64,000 nucleotides of DNA from Opitutia bacterium ISCC 52 (GTDB taxonomy: Bacteria; Verrucomicrobiota; Verrucomicrobiia; Opitutales; UBA2995). The first letter of the stretch is position 1; every line of letters begins with the position of its first letter. The notes beneath the pieces are model-generated. The model did not search any database, was not told the DNA's origin, and saw nothing but the letters and a program-made list of their open reading frames with translations. Location: the NCBI GenBank assembly GCA_014529675.2, contig CP076040.1, forward strand, positions 4,677,501 through 4,741,500, in the 5' to 3' direction. The position numbers and the translations under genes were made by a program. This document shows, one piece after another, positions 27,576-36,962 of the stretch.

Positions 27576-28547
27576 ATGAATTACCATTTCCAATACCTTC
27601 CATACCGGCGTAATTTCTGCCGACCTTTGGCGACTGCGCATGGAGTGTGGCAGCATCGCGAGGGTATTGTACTTCGACTTGAAAGGGATGATGGCGCCTT
27701 TGGCTTTGGCGAAGTTGCGCCTGTTCCCTGGTTTGGTTCTGAAACCTATGAAACCGCTTTGATGTGGTGTGACGAAATTGGGAAACGTCACATCCAGGAC
27801 CCTAGGGATGTGATCGGAGAAAAGATGCCCTGTTTCAATTGGGCTATCCATTCTGCGGTCGATGCCTTGCAATCCGAGCCTGGGCAAGCTTCTTTCCCCG
27901 TCGCGGCCCTGGCTTCTGACTCCGATTCTATTTCAGGAAAGCAGGCCCAAGGGTTTCAAACCTTTAAGCTTAAGATTGGTGCCAGCGATCTGCAAACGGA
28001 TCTGAAAAGCGTGGGAGCAGCGATTGCCGAGCTGGAAGAGGGGCAGCAATTACGGTTGGATGCGAATGGGGGTCTTTCCGAGCGTGACTTCAAAGCCTGG
28101 CTGGAATATCTGGAAGGCCAACCGATAGAGTATTTGGAACAGCCGCTGGGAATAGGGCTCGAAAATCGCATGCTGGAAATTGCGGAGCCGTTTTCCACCA
28201 CGATTGCCTTGGATGAATCGATTGCTGGACTTGATTCACTGCTTCACTGGAAAGACTGGCCCGGGATCTTGGTCGTCAAACCCAGCCTTTTAGGCTGGAT
28301 AGGGGATGAGGCTCTACCTGACCTGGTAGGGTCGTCTGTATTTGAAACTGCCTTCGGATTTGAAGCGGCACTACAATTCTTGGCCCGTCGCCAGATTACG
28401 AATACGGCGATTGGGTTCGATACCAATGTTTTGTTGGAAGCGGACGATTGGTCGATTCATGAATCCGGCCCGATTCTCAAGGCTGGCACAGTAATAAATG
28501 CTCAATTGCAATCACTCTGGGAGGACAAGTATGAGACCCTTTCCTGA
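27576..28547 (+). CDS. menC: o-Succinylbenzoate synthase (enolase superfamily)
   Basis: The 323-residue protein has an enolase-superfamily capping domain and barrel. The catalytic lysine lies in FKLKIG, metal ligands in LRLDANGGLS, YLEQPL and ALDES, and the second lysine in LVVKPSLLG, the OSBS pattern. It dehydrates SHCHC to o-succinylbenzoate in menaquinone synthesis. menE overlaps its last 17 bases, which supports MenC rather than another racemase-type member. Confidence 0.9.
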   Translation: MNYHFQYLPYRRNFCRPLATAHGVWQHREGIVLRLERDDGAFGFGEVAPVPWFGSETYETALMWCDEIGKRHIQDPRDVIGEKMPCFNWAIHSAVDALQSEPGQASFPVAALASDSDSISGKQAQGFQTFKLKIGASDLQTDLKSVGAAIAELEEGQQLRLDANGGLSERDFKAWLEYLEGQPIEYLEQPLGIGLENRMLEIAEPFSTTIALDESIAGLDSLLHWKDWPGILVVKPSLLGWIGDEALPDLVGSSVFETAFGFEAALQFLARRQITNTAIGFDTNVLLEADDWSIHESGPILKAGTVINAQLQSLWEDKYETLS

Positions 28548-29826
28548 ATCATTGGACGCATTGTTGACTCGGCCCTTTCTTACGAGCCCTGATTGGGAGC
28601 GGTTTAGCTCACTGGTCCAAAAGCGCTTCGAAGAGATTGATTCTGGAGAGTCGGTCTTATGTGCGGAAGTCGACTCCACAGATGCGGTGGCCGTGGTTTT
28701 TGCCACTCTGCTCAAAGGGGGAGGAGTGTTCCTGGGAAATCCAGCCTGGCGGCAGCATGAATGGCAGCGGGTAACGGATCAGGCCGGTTTTCACAAAGTA
28801 TTTGGTAAAGCACTGGTGACTGCCGATCCTGCATCGGCCAAACCATTTGAGGATGCCCGCATCATGATACCCTCCGGAGGATCGTCAGGAGTGATTCGGT
28901 TTTGTGTCCATTCTTTGGATACGCTTGAAGCTGCAGTAGAATCCCTTTATAAGCATGAGTTGCAGAGATCTTTGAACGGTTTCATTTCCTTGCCTGTGTA
29001 TCATGTCAGTGGCTTAATGCCCGTTTGGAGGGCTCTCCTGACCGGAGGTGTGGTCCGTTTCGTTGATTGGAAGGCATTGGAAGGCGGACAATTTCCAGTC
29101 CCTATCGCTTCTCCATGCTCGATTTCCCTGGTACCAACTCAGCTGGCTCGGCTCGCCAGGTCGGACGCAGGGCTTTCATTCCTGCACGGTCTCGACAAGA
29201 TCTATATAGGCGGAGCTAAAACTCCTCGCCGTTGGGTGCAGTTCATTCGCGGAGAGAAGTTGCCGGTCGAATTTGTATATGGAGCCACGGAGACGGCGGC
29301 CATGGTCCTTTATGGAACGCGCGGGGATACCGATGAATCGGGGGCCACCTGGGGCCAGGCGCTTCCTGCTGTAAGCGTTTGTTTTTCCGATAAGGAAGAG
29401 CTTATTATTCGATCCGGATCCCTGTTTCGTGGTTATTATCCCGAGGATCAAGCGCATGAAGATTATTATACGGGGGACGTAGGTCGCTGGGTATCCGAAG
29501 GCTTGCTGGAGGTTATGGGACGTAAAGACTTTATCATCAATACCGGCGGAAAAAAGGTGAATCCGGAAGAAGTGGAATCGGTCCTGGCTTCCCTGATTAC
29601 TGGAGCCTCAGCAGTAGCCGGATTGCCAGATATGGAATGGGGTGAAGCCGTGGTCGCGGTGGTTGAAGAAGACCTGAACCAAGCAGAAGTAAGGGAGTTA
29701 ATTAACCAGCTGTCGCGTAAGCTGGCTTCTTACAAGGTGCCCAAGCAAGTCATTACCGGTGTTTCCATTCCACGCTCAGGGATGGGTAAGGTGAATCGTC
29801 GCAGGCTACGTCAGTTTTTGTTGTAA
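28531..29826 (+). CDS. menE: o-Succinylbenzoate-CoA ligase (AMP-forming)
   Basis: The ATG at 28531 is chosen because a clear GGGAGG lies six bases upstream, one of the best ribosome sites in the window; a frame open from 28498 is less likely. The 431-residue protein has the AMP-binding P-loop IPSGGSSGVIRF, the adenylation motif YGATETAAM, YYTGDVGRW and the hinge GRKDFIINTGGKKVNP. The C-terminal lysine is in SGMGKVNRR. It makes OSB-CoA for menaquinone. It is translationally coupled to menC. Confidence 0.9.
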   Translation: MRPFPESLDALLTRPFLTSPDWERFSSLVQKRFEEIDSGESVLCAEVDSTDAVAVVFATLLKGGGVFLGNPAWRQHEWQRVTDQAGFHKVFGKALVTADPASAKPFEDARIMIPSGGSSGVIRFCVHSLDTLEAAVESLYKHELQRSLNGFISLPVYHVSGLMPVWRALLTGGVVRFVDWKALEGGQFPVPIASPCSISLVPTQLARLARSDAGLSFLHGLDKIYIGGAKTPRRWVQFIRGEKLPVEFVYGATETAAMVLYGTRGDTDESGATWGQALPAVSVCFSDKEELIIRSGSLFRGYYPEDQAHEDYYTGDVGRWVSEGLLEVMGRKDFIINTGGKKVNPEEVESVLASLITGASAVAGLPDMEWGEAVVAVVEEDLNQAEVRELINQLSRKLASYKVPKQVITGVSIPRSGMGKVNRRRLRQFLL

Positions 29827-29880
29827 CGCTGACTCTCTTTTTCCGTGCGTTTTTCGGCAACGCCGTGACATAGTTTCGTA

Positions 29881-31608
29881 ATGGATAAGGGAGAAATATC
29901 GGATGTGTTGGGCGAGATCGCGACTCTGCTGGAATTGAAGGGAGAAAACCCGTTTAAGATACGGGCTTACCAGTCTGGTCAGCGGGCATTAGATACCTTG
30001 GAAGAGGATCTAGGGACTTTAGTTGAAGAGGACCGCCTCGGAGATATCAAAGGATTTGGCAAGGCCCTCACTGAAAAGATTGCCACGCTTTACCGGGACG
30101 AGCCATTACCGTTCTACGATGATCTGAAGGCTTCGGTGGAACCGGGGTTGATCGAGATGCTCGATATCCCAGGAATGGGCGCCAAGAAAATCAAGAAGCT
30201 GCATAGTGAGCTGGGCGTGGATTCGATTGAAGGACTGACCAAGGTTTGTGAATCGGGCGAAGTCGCCAAACTGGCTGGCTTTGGTGCCAAGTCGGTGGAG
30301 AAAATTTTGTCGGGTATCAAAAACCGGGAAGCGTATTCCCGTCGTCACTTGTGGTGGAAGGCCAATGAGACCGCTGGGCCCATCCTGGAAGGGCTTCGCG
30401 GACTACCTCAAGTTGAGCGTGCTGAATCGGCAGGTAGCCTTCGTCGAAAAATGGAGACTGTGGGCGACCTGGATTTTATCGCAGCCTCCAATGATCCCGG
30501 GCCTATCATGGATTGGTTCGTTGCATTGCCAGACGTTGCAGAGGTGACTGGCCATGGAAGCACCAAATCCAGCTTGCGCTTTGAAAGTGGTATGCAGGCC
30601 GATTTGCGAGTGGTGCCACCAGAGCAGTTTGTTTTTGCCCTCCACCATTTTACAGGATCGAAAGACCACAATGTCGCTATGCGGAGTCGGGCGCTTTCGA
30701 AAGGTTATAGCTTAAGTGAATGGGGCCTCCGAACCGATGATAAGGAGGAGATCGCAGTGTCTACGATCGAAGACGAATCCGAACTCTTCAAGCTGCTCGA
30801 TTTAAACTACATTACTCCTGAACTGCGGGAAGGGCTGGGAGAGATTGAAGCGGCCGAAGACGGCGAGCTACCCAAGTTGGTTGAAGTGGAAGATCTTCGC
30901 GGCATATTTCACAATCACACGCATGCCTCCGATGGTGAACACTCGATTGAGGAAATGACCCAAGCTGCTCAAGACCGTGGGTGGGATTACCTTGGATTGG
31001 CGGATCACTCAAAAGCGAGCTTCCAAGCTAACGGACTCAACGAGGAGCGGGTAGAAAATCAGATTGAAAAAATTCTTGCGGTGAACACGTCCGGGCAATT
31101 TAGCTGCAAGGTGTTTACGGGGATTGAGTGCGACATCCTGAAAGACGGTTCTCTCGACTTGGCCGATAGCACTTTGGAGAAACTCGATTATGTCGTTGTT
31201 TCGGTTCACTCAAGTTTCACCTTGAGTGAGGATGAGATGACTCAGCGGATCATTCGTGCGATCGAACATTCCTGCACATCCATGCTGGGTCACCTGACAG
31301 GTCGTCTGCTTCTGCGACGTGAACCCTATGAAGTAAACTTCGAGAAGGTGATCGATGCGGCCATTGCGAATGAGGTGATTATTGAAATGAATGCTCACCC
31401 CATGCGTTTGGATATGGACTGGCGTCATTGGCGAAGAGCTGCGGACAAGGGCTTACTCACCAGCGTCAATCCCGATGCTCACAACATGGATGGGTTTAAA
31501 TACGTGGCAGCAGGTATCAATGCCTGTCGAAAGGGATGGTTAACCGCCGAGTCGGTTTTCAATACCTGGTCTTTGGAGAAGGTAGAGGGCTACTTGTCGA
31601 AAAAGTAA
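29881..31608 (+). CDS. polX: PolX-type DNA polymerase/3'-5' exonuclease
   Basis: The 575-residue protein has the bacterial PolX layout. An N-terminal helix-hairpin-helix region ([11 protein letters not shown]-like [12 protein letters not shown] and [13 protein letters not shown]) precedes a family X palm with [20 protein letters not shown] and MQADLRVV carrying the metal aspartates. A PHP domain follows from residue ~340 ([35 protein letters not shown]). It acts in base-excision or gap repair. Its stop lies 4 bp from the convergent kinase/transferase gene. Confidence 0.95.
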   Translation: MDKGEISDVLGEIATLLELKGENPFKIRAYQSGQRALDTLEEDLGTLVEEDRLGDIKGFGKALTEKIATLYRDEPLPFYDDLKASVEPGLIEMLDIPGMGAKKIKKLHSELGVDSIEGLTKVCESGEVAKLAGFGAKSVEKILSGIKNREAYSRRHLWWKANETAGPILEGLRGLPQVERAESAGSLRRKMETVGDLDFIAASNDPGPIMDWFVALPDVAEVTGHGSTKSSLRFESGMQADLRVVPPEQFVFALHHFTGSKDHNVAMRSRALSKGYSLSEWGLRTDDKEEIAVSTIEDESELFKLLDLNYITPELREGLGEIEAAEDGELPKLVEVEDLRGIFHNHTHASDGEHSIEEMTQAAQDRGWDYLGLADHSKASFQANGLNEERVENQIEKILAVNTSGQFSCKVFTGIECDILKDGSLDLADSTLEKLDYVVVSVHSSFTLSEDEMTQRIIRAIEHSCTSMLGHLTGRLLLRREPYEVNFEKVIDAAIANEVIIEMNAHPMRLDMDWRHWRRAADKGLLTSVNPDAHNMDGFKYVAAGINACRKGWLTAESVFNTWSLEKVEGYLSKK

Positions 31609-31612
31609 TCGC

Positions 31613-34600
31613 TTATTTAGCTTCCGACCACGAACAGATCGATTCCAGATATTTGGCTGAACCATCACGGAGCCACCCGTCGAGTTGAGCCTGCGCTTTC
31701 ATTTGCTGTCCACGATTTCGCGGTACGGAAATAAATCCACACTCGGCTCCTTGAAAGGCAGTCATATCGCCCCAAAGTTTTTCGAACTGACTCACTGGGA
31801 AAATATCTTCCTTAGCATGGCCCCACCGTTTCTTCACTTCCTTGATGGTGATGTAAGTGGGCATGCGGTTGGCCACACGGCGGATTTTTTCGGCGACCAC
31901 TTCCTCGTTGTCCAGATCTTCCTGATTGAGATCGAAGAGCTCCAGCAGTCGTGGAATGGAGATCCAAGTAGTCATACTGTTGTAGTAGGAAAGTTTATAC
32001 TCTTCCTCTTCCGATGGCAGACTCAGTCCTTCAACGAGTTGGGGTTTTCCATTGATTCTCGCCAAGCCGCCACCACGGTCTTCGTAACGACGAGTGATCA
32101 CTTCGAACGAAAAGTCTTTGCCTGACTGAATATGGATGCCGAGGAAAGCCGGGTCTACATTAGCGCCCAACGTATCGATGTTGTGCAGCATGAGGTATTT
32201 AAGCTGCGGGCGCTCTTTCAGCATGGCGCTGAGGGTGCCGTTTCTTAAAAGCGTGGGAATTTCGTACCAATGACCAACGGGGTGCAAACATTGAAGCAGC
32301 AAGTTGTCGCGGTAATCATTTCCTTCACCCGATGAGCGTGCCCAGCCGGCTAATGCATCGCGGACGCTTTCTTTCATTTTCTGGGCGCGTTCGTCTAACA
32401 CTTGTTCCGTCACTTCCTCCCATGCAAAACGCAGGTCTCGCTCCATAGGAATCATGCGAAGGCCGATGTACTTACCTTTGGATACATAGAGATTACCCTC
32501 GTAGTCATAGTTGTTTACGCCTTCCAAATAGCTCTGAATGGGTTGGTGGGTCAGGTAACTACTCGTGATGACATGCAGAGGATATTCGCCAAATTCTTGT
32601 CCGATCTTTCTGCTTTTTGCCAAGTGCGTTTCAATGAAGGAGCGGTGTTGTCCGTCAAACTTACAAAATGGGTGTAAGCCTTTTACGACTCCCGCGCCCT
32701 CTGTCCAACGACTGCCGACACCAGCGGCCAGAGAAACCACGGCGACCTCACCATTTCGAATGGCAGTCTCACCTGTGTAGTAGGTCGCTCCATCAACAGC
32801 ACCGGTGCCATCGTAAAGATCCTCCGGTTCCACATCCTCAATGGTAGTGGTGGTGGGAAAACGATTTTGAGCCAGGCCTATCCTGCCCGTCTGTAAGTGT
32901 TGTCGAACGGTTTCGTGTTGAATGGTGTCGAAACCATTTTCCTTAAGCAATTGATCCAAGTTGCCTTTGTTTTCGTCCTTCGATTCGGAGTCGGGGAGCA
33001 ACTGTTTGAAGAATTGTGGAATGGCTTCCTGGAATTGCTGGTTGTCGTCACAATAGCGAGTAAAGGCTTGCAACTCGGCTAGACGATCAGACGCCATATC
33101 TTTAATGTCTTCCTTTACCAGGTTTGGAATGACCTGCTTGTAATAGACAGGAGGGAGAAGGGCGCTTTTTCCTTCCAGGACTTCGCCAAAGGTGCCGTTG
33201 GGATTGATCGTAAATTCATAAACCACGGGATCCATGGCAAAGGGGAGCGACTTATCCAGCTCGCCTTTGGTGGAGAGCATAATCTCGTGGATCTTGGAAA
33301 GTGCTTCTTGCTTGGCTGACGGATCGACGAAGAAACCCATACCGCCTCCAGACATGCCACCGAGCATTACGAATCCCCAGAATTGGTCGCCCAACTCAGC
33401 TTTGATCTTCTGGATCAATTGCTCCGTGTAAAAGGTCGTTGCCCAGGGAATGATAGTTTGGATGGGCTCAAAGAAATTTTGAGTGGTCAGTTTAGCCAGC
33501 TCTTGGATGTCTCCGGACTTCAGGCAGTCGACGATTTTGTCGAAGAGTTCGATGGCGAGCTTGCGCCCTTCCCATTCGTCATTGGAGCGAAGCAAGTACT
33601 TCTCTGTTACCATTTCCAGAATGGGCCCCACGTTCTGAGCCATGCCTCCATGGACCAGAATCAAACTGTCCTGCAACTTCTGAATAGTATCGTCACTAAT
33701 CTTTGTATTCAACAAATGGTGACGTGGTAGTAGGCACCCCCGGCTGATGCCATGCTCTGGATCAACTTCCGAAGCCAGTTCGCCGAAAATGGTTTTAATA
33801 CCTGGCCATACTCCGCCTGAGTCTTGCCATCCTCCGCCCGAGCCGCCCAGCCATTCTCCTAGGATTGCCCGAGCTGCAACGATACGTCGCTCGGTCTCTT
33901 CCAGTGAGCCTTCCATAGAGGTGGTTTGTCCGGTAGCACGCATGCAGGCCGAGATCAGGCAGGCGAGCAAGTTGGTGGAGACCGCCAAGCGCGATCCCTT
34001 GGGAATATCGCGCACGTGGCTTACGAGCTCGAATCCTTTTCCAGGTCCAAGGAGTGATTCGAGCACACTCTCAAGTGATTGCCCTGAACCCTCAATCCCT
34101 GGTGGAACGAGTCCAGCCGCAATGATCGCCGCTTTTACCAGGCCCAAATAGTCCATCCCGAAATTGAATAGATCCTCCAGGCTGGTGACTTCTGCTGAGG
34201 TCTTGAGATCCAGGCTGATCAAACTGATGACCGGTTTGTCGATCACGCGGAAAAAGCACTCGACCGGTGGGAGTGGGGCTTTGTCTCGGCCCCAAACGGC
34301 CAGGTTAACGGAAATATTTAGAACCCGGGCTGCTTCCGGCAGATCCATTCCCAGAAAGAAGATATCGCTCCAACCACTGTGGGTCAGGTCCATCCTTACC
34401 GGGGTGGTCTCATGGATGATGGGGTAGGGATCCGATTCGCCGTCGCGATTCAGTAACTCTTTGCGCACACGCAGAGGGTGGCTACTCGGATGCCCCATGC
34501 GAAACATCCATTGATTGCCTTTCACCGAACGAACACTGCGGCGTACCTGGTTGGCCAAGTATTGTAGCGCCAAATGATAGTAGGCATAGGCCAGCGCGCT

Positions 34601-34939
34601 CGAGAGTGTGTCATTTAAATCATTGGATGCCTGCTCTTCCAGAAGAAGGTCTATGCCCTCCTCAAATCGGCGATTGAGGATGAGCTCATTGGCATCAAAA
34701 GAAAGGAGACCTGTTTGTTTGGGAGTGTAGTGCTTTGGCAGGTGAAAGCGATGAATGGCATATAGAAAGAAAAGCGCTCGAACCTTCTCATAGAGGTTTT
34801 CGCTTTGGCGGCGCAACTCGTCCAAAGCCGCGCATTCGAGCTCAAGCTCATGGAAAGACAGACCATGGATGGCCTCCTCGAGTGGAGTGTCCCGTTCGGT
34901 TTTATCCGTCGAGGTTATCAGTTTTACCAGGCTGCTCAT
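31613..34939 (-). CDS. Fusion of fucokinase-like GHMP sugar kinase and UDPGP-type nucleotidyltransferase
   Basis: The protein has 1108 residues. Residues 1-165 form a helical domain that I do not recognise. Residues ~180-600 are a GHMP kinase of the fucokinase/heptokinase type: VRMDLTHSGWSDIFF (substrate region, 181-195), DIPKGSRLAVSTNLLA (ATP loop, 311-326), GGSGGGWQDSGGVWPGIK (365-382) and GGMSGGGMGFFV (527-538). Residues ~730-1085 are a UDP-sugar pyrophosphorylase domain with SLAAGVGSRWTEGAGVVKGL (736-755) and metal Asp in LHNIDTLGANVDP (918-930). It should phosphorylate a sugar at C1 and then attach a nucleotide, probably UMP. FKP of Bacteroides does similar work with GTP in the opposite domain order. 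It is co-directional with the GalU-like gene 11 bp upstream. Confidence 0.82.
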   Translation of the reverse strand: MSSLVKLITSTDKTERDTPLEEAIHGLSFHELELECAALDELRRQSENLYEKVRALFFLYAIHRFHLPKHYTPKQTGLLSFDANELILNRRFEEGIDLLLEEQASNDLNDTLSSALAYAYYHLALQYLANQVRRSVRSVKGNQWMFRMGHPSSHPLRVRKELLNRDGESDPYPIIHETTPVRMDLTHSGWSDIFFLGMDLPEAARVLNISVNLAVWGRDKAPLPPVECFFRVIDKPVISLISLDLKTSAEVTSLEDLFNFGMDYLGLVKAAIIAAGLVPPGIEGSGQSLESVLESLLGPGKGFELVSHVRDIPKGSRLAVSTNLLACLISACMRATGQTTSMEGSLEETERRIVAARAILGEWLGGSGGGWQDSGGVWPGIKTIFGELASEVDPEHGISRGCLLPRHHLLNTKISDDTIQKLQDSLILVHGGMAQNVGPILEMVTEKYLLRSNDEWEGRKLAIELFDKIVDCLKSGDIQELAKLTTQNFFEPIQTIIPWATTFYTEQLIQKIKAELGDQFWGFVMLGGMSGGGMGFFVDPSAKQEALSKIHEIMLSTKGELDKSLPFAMDPVVYEFTINPNGTFGEVLEGKSALLPPVYYKQVIPNLVKEDIKDMASDRLAELQAFTRYCDDNQQFQEAIPQFFKQLLPDSESKDENKGNLDQLLKENGFDTIQHETVRQHLQTGRIGLAQNRFPTTTTIEDVEPEDLYDGTGAVDGATYYTGETAIRNGEVAVVSLAAGVGSRWTEGAGVVKGLHPFCKFDGQHRSFIETHLAKSRKIGQEFGEYPLHVITSSYLTHQPIQSYLEGVNNYDYEGNLYVSKGKYIGLRMIPMERDLRFAWEEVTEQVLDERAQKMKESVRDALAGWARSSGEGNDYRDNLLLQCLHPVGHWYEIPTLLRNGTLSAMLKERPQLKYLMLHNIDTLGANVDPAFLGIHIQSGKDFSFEVITRRYEDRGGGLARINGKPQLVEGLSLPSEEEEYKLSYYNSMTTWISIPRLLELFDLNQEDLDNEEVVAEKIRRVANRMPTYITIKEVKKRWGHAKEDIFPVSQFEKLWGDMTAFQGAECGFISVPRNRGQQMKAQAQLDGWLRDGSAKYLESICSWSEAK

Positions 34940-34950
34940 ACTTGTTGTGC

Positions 34951-35805
34951 TTAGCCTTCTTGTTGACCGTGGCGAGATTCAGCCAGAAGCTCAACCAACT
35001 GGGTCAGCACTTCTTCGCGGTGACGTCCATCCAGGGCCAAGGCCATCTGGGCAGTCAACATACCGTAGCGGTGTTCCAGGTCGTATCGACGGCCGCGAAT
35101 GACGGATGCCAGGTATTGCTCTTGGTTGGTCAGCTCCTGCAGGGCGTCGGATAGTGAAGGCGTTGCCCTCTTATTCTCTAGCAACTTTTCCAGAATACTG
35201 AGGATGCGAGGTGTGAGAATATGCATGCCGAAAAAGCATAAATAGTGTCCGGTGCGTAGACCAGGGACGTGAAGATCCTGTTCCGCTTGGGTCGGTGTCG
35301 GCTTCTCCAGGATCTTTTCGATCGCGTAGAGGCTTTTGCCTTCATTGGAGAGCGTGCCGCCAACCGCTCCAAAGTCTGTCAGTTTTCCTTCGTGTGTTGG
35401 TTGGACCGCGGAAATGCTGCAATCGAGGTTTTCTGCTGTTTCAACCAATTGACTTGCGCAGCTTGCGGATGCGTCGCTCACATAGAGATGATCACTGACC
35501 ATTAAGAGGAAGGCGCTGCCATCCAGAAAGTCCTTGGCGCAGTGAATCGCATGACCATAGCCACGGGGCTCTTCTTGCACGATAAACGTCAAATTGGCAT
35601 TGCTGACATCCACACACTCTTGAAAGAGATCACGGTCTCCGGGGGCAATGACAATCCCAATGTCCTGAATACCGGCGGAGGTAATCTCTTCAATAAGCAG
35701 GTTGAGGGCTGAGCGGGGAAATCCTTCACGGTCGACCAAGGTCTGGAGTGGTAGGTGTCGTTGATTTCTACCCGCCGCGGTAATCACGGCTTTCTGGATC
35801 TTCAT
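34951..35805 (-). CDS. GalU-like nucleotidyltransferase with altered signature
   Basis: The 284-residue protein has the GalU size and order: an N-terminal nucleotide loop, IVIAPGDRDL, QEEPRGYGHAI, LLMVSDHLYVSD with a metal aspartate, EKILEKPTP and YDLEHRYGMLTAQ near the end. The diagnostic loop is TAAGRNQRHLPLQTLVDREG where GalU has AGLGTR...K. The catalytic lysine position is therefore unclear, and the DREG segment differs from PKEM. UTP-glucose-1-phosphate uridylyltransferase is the closest guess. The gene starts the unit whose second gene is the kinase/transferase fusion. Confidence 0.75.
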   Translation of the reverse strand: MKIQKAVITAAGRNQRHLPLQTLVDREGFPRSALNLLIEEITSAGIQDIGIVIAPGDRDLFQECVDVSNANLTFIVQEEPRGYGHAIHCAKDFLDGSAFLLMVSDHLYVSDASASCASQLVETAENLDCSISAVQPTHEGKLTDFGAVGGTLSNEGKSLYAIEKILEKPTPTQAEQDLHVPGLRTGHYLCFFGMHILTPRILSILEKLLENKRATPSLSDALQELTNQEQYLASVIRGRRYDLEHRYGMLTAQMALALDGRHREEVLTQLVELLAESRHGQQEG

Positions 35806-35851
35806 AGGGCCAAATTTTTGTGCCCTGCTGGTGGTTGAAGCAATCCCTCTT

Positions 35852-35870
35852 TTTGAAATTTCATTTCAAA
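35852..35870. promoter_or_regulatory. Perfect 8-3-8 palindrome upstream of the GalU-like gene
   Basis: TTTGAAAT and ATTTCAAA are separated by TTC and lie 47-65 bp upstream of the GalU-like start codon (35805). Position and symmetry suit an operator for the GalU-like/kinase fusion unit. The regulator is unknown. Confidence 0.4.
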
Positions 35871-36215
35871 CTGAAAACTTTAACAGCGAGTTTACGAGCG
35901 GATACAGGGCGAGGGGCGAAGGTCGGGAGACGAGGGCCTTCCCTTTGATTCGTCTATAAGTTAGCAAGAGTTTAGGGGAATTCCGGAGATGCTGGGTGCT
36001 GGTTTCGTAATGCTTGGGTGTAGAGCAGTTGTGTCTCATACATCACGCCGTAGTCCACCAGGCGAAGGATCGCCCCGCGTCCCATGTCACTCGACCCGTT
36101 CCTGGAGCGACGAAGGGGGTGGTCGATGGTCTTTCATGTAGCCACGGTGGAAACACCGTGGACCCTGCGGTAGCTTGGTAGTTGACAGTTGGCAAAAATG
36201 GTCTACCGTCAAGCT
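35871..36215. other. Repeat-rich intergenic region
   Basis: The stretch begins with a purine-rich block (GGGCGAGGGGCGAAGG near 35908). It then holds a 37-codon frame on the minus strand (35972-36085, MGRGAILRLVDYG...) and a strong hairpin at 36142-36161. A related GA-rich block appears in complement at about 36887-36912, on the other side of the toxin-antitoxin pair. The short frame looks coding by composition but could equally be part of a dispersed repeat. Confidence 0.5.
36142..36161. repeat. REP-like hairpin with GAAA loop
   Basis: CCACGGTG and CACCGTGG pair perfectly around GAAA, preceded by ATGTAG. A close relative with the same ATGTAGC prefix and an 8-bp stem lies at 44027-44046, which suggests a dispersed repeat family. 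Confidence 0.6.
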
Positions 36216-36464
36216 ATGAAAACCACCTTATCCATAAAGGTGACGGAGAATGAGAAGCTTCGACTAAAGCGAGCGGCGACTGCTCGAAATAAAACGCCAT
36301 CGGATTTGATGCGTGAGGCGTTGGAGATGATTCTCAGTGATCCCGATGTCGTTCAGCGTGAATCCTGTTTCGAGTTAGCGGAGGACCTTATCCCTTATGG
36401 AACGAGTGAACTGCCAGCGGATCTTTCAACGAACAAGGATCATTTAAAAGGCTTTGGAGAATGA
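36216..36464 (+). CDS. Ribbon-helix-helix antitoxin of a VapBC-type pair
   Basis: The ATG at 36216 (MKTTLSIKVTENEKLRLK) is preferred over an upstream codon at 36189 because it starts directly on the ribbon strand. The 82-residue protein has a ribbon-helix-helix N-terminus (residues 1-40) for DNA binding and a flexible acidic tail (EDLIPYGTSELPADLSTNKD) suited to covering a toxin's active site. Its stop overlaps the toxin start as ATGA. It probably represses its own operon with the toxin. Confidence 0.8.
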   Translation: MKTTLSIKVTENEKLRLKRAATARNKTPSDLMREALEMILSDPDVVQRESCFELAEDLIPYGTSELPADLSTNKDHLKGFGE

Positions 36465-36877
36465 GCGTTTCTGTTCTGGTTGATACAGGTCCGCTTGTTG
36501 CTCTCTTTAATTCGCAAGATAATCATCATGGTTGGGCTGTTGAAGTATTTAAGGCACTTAGACCACCACTCTATACCTGTGATGCTGTAATGACTGAAGC
36601 GATGTTCTTGCTACGTTCCGATTCCAGGTCGGTATCCTTCCTGACAGGACTTTTGGAGCGAAAGATTTTGAGCTCAGATTTTTCAGTTCAGGAACAAGCC
36701 TCATCTATCAAAAAGCTGATGACCAAGTATGCGGATATACCCATGGATTTTGCTGATGCTTGCCTAGTGAGAATGAGTGAGCTGCGGTCCGATTGCTCTG
36801 TTTGGACGATGGACTCTGATTTCCTAGTCTACCGAAGGAATGGTCGAGCAAGGATCCCGCTAATCCACCCAGGGTAA
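36461..36877 (+). CDS. PIN-domain ribonuclease toxin (VapC-like)
   Basis: The 138-residue protein is a PIN domain. The four acidic residues expected at the active site are visible as D8 (VLVDTGPLVAL), E46 (AVMTEAMFLL), D99 (MDFADACLV) and D118 (TMDSDFLVY), so it looks active. PIN toxins cleave tRNA or rRNA when the antitoxin is degraded. It overlaps the antitoxin by 4 bases. The pair sits in a repeat-rich patch next to rfbA, a typical accessory position. Confidence 0.85.
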   Translation: MSVSVLVDTGPLVALFNSQDNHHGWAVEVFKALRPPLYTCDAVMTEAMFLLRSDSRSVSFLTGLLERKILSSDFSVQEQASSIKKLMTKYADIPMDFADACLVRMSELRSDCSVWTMDSDFLVYRRNGRARIPLIHPG

Positions 36878-36962
36878 GATTCCGCGCCCCTTGCCACTCG
36901 TCCCTCGCCCCGTTCCTCTTCTTCCTTGCCTCTGGAAATAAGAAGCTGCAAGCATCTCACCC

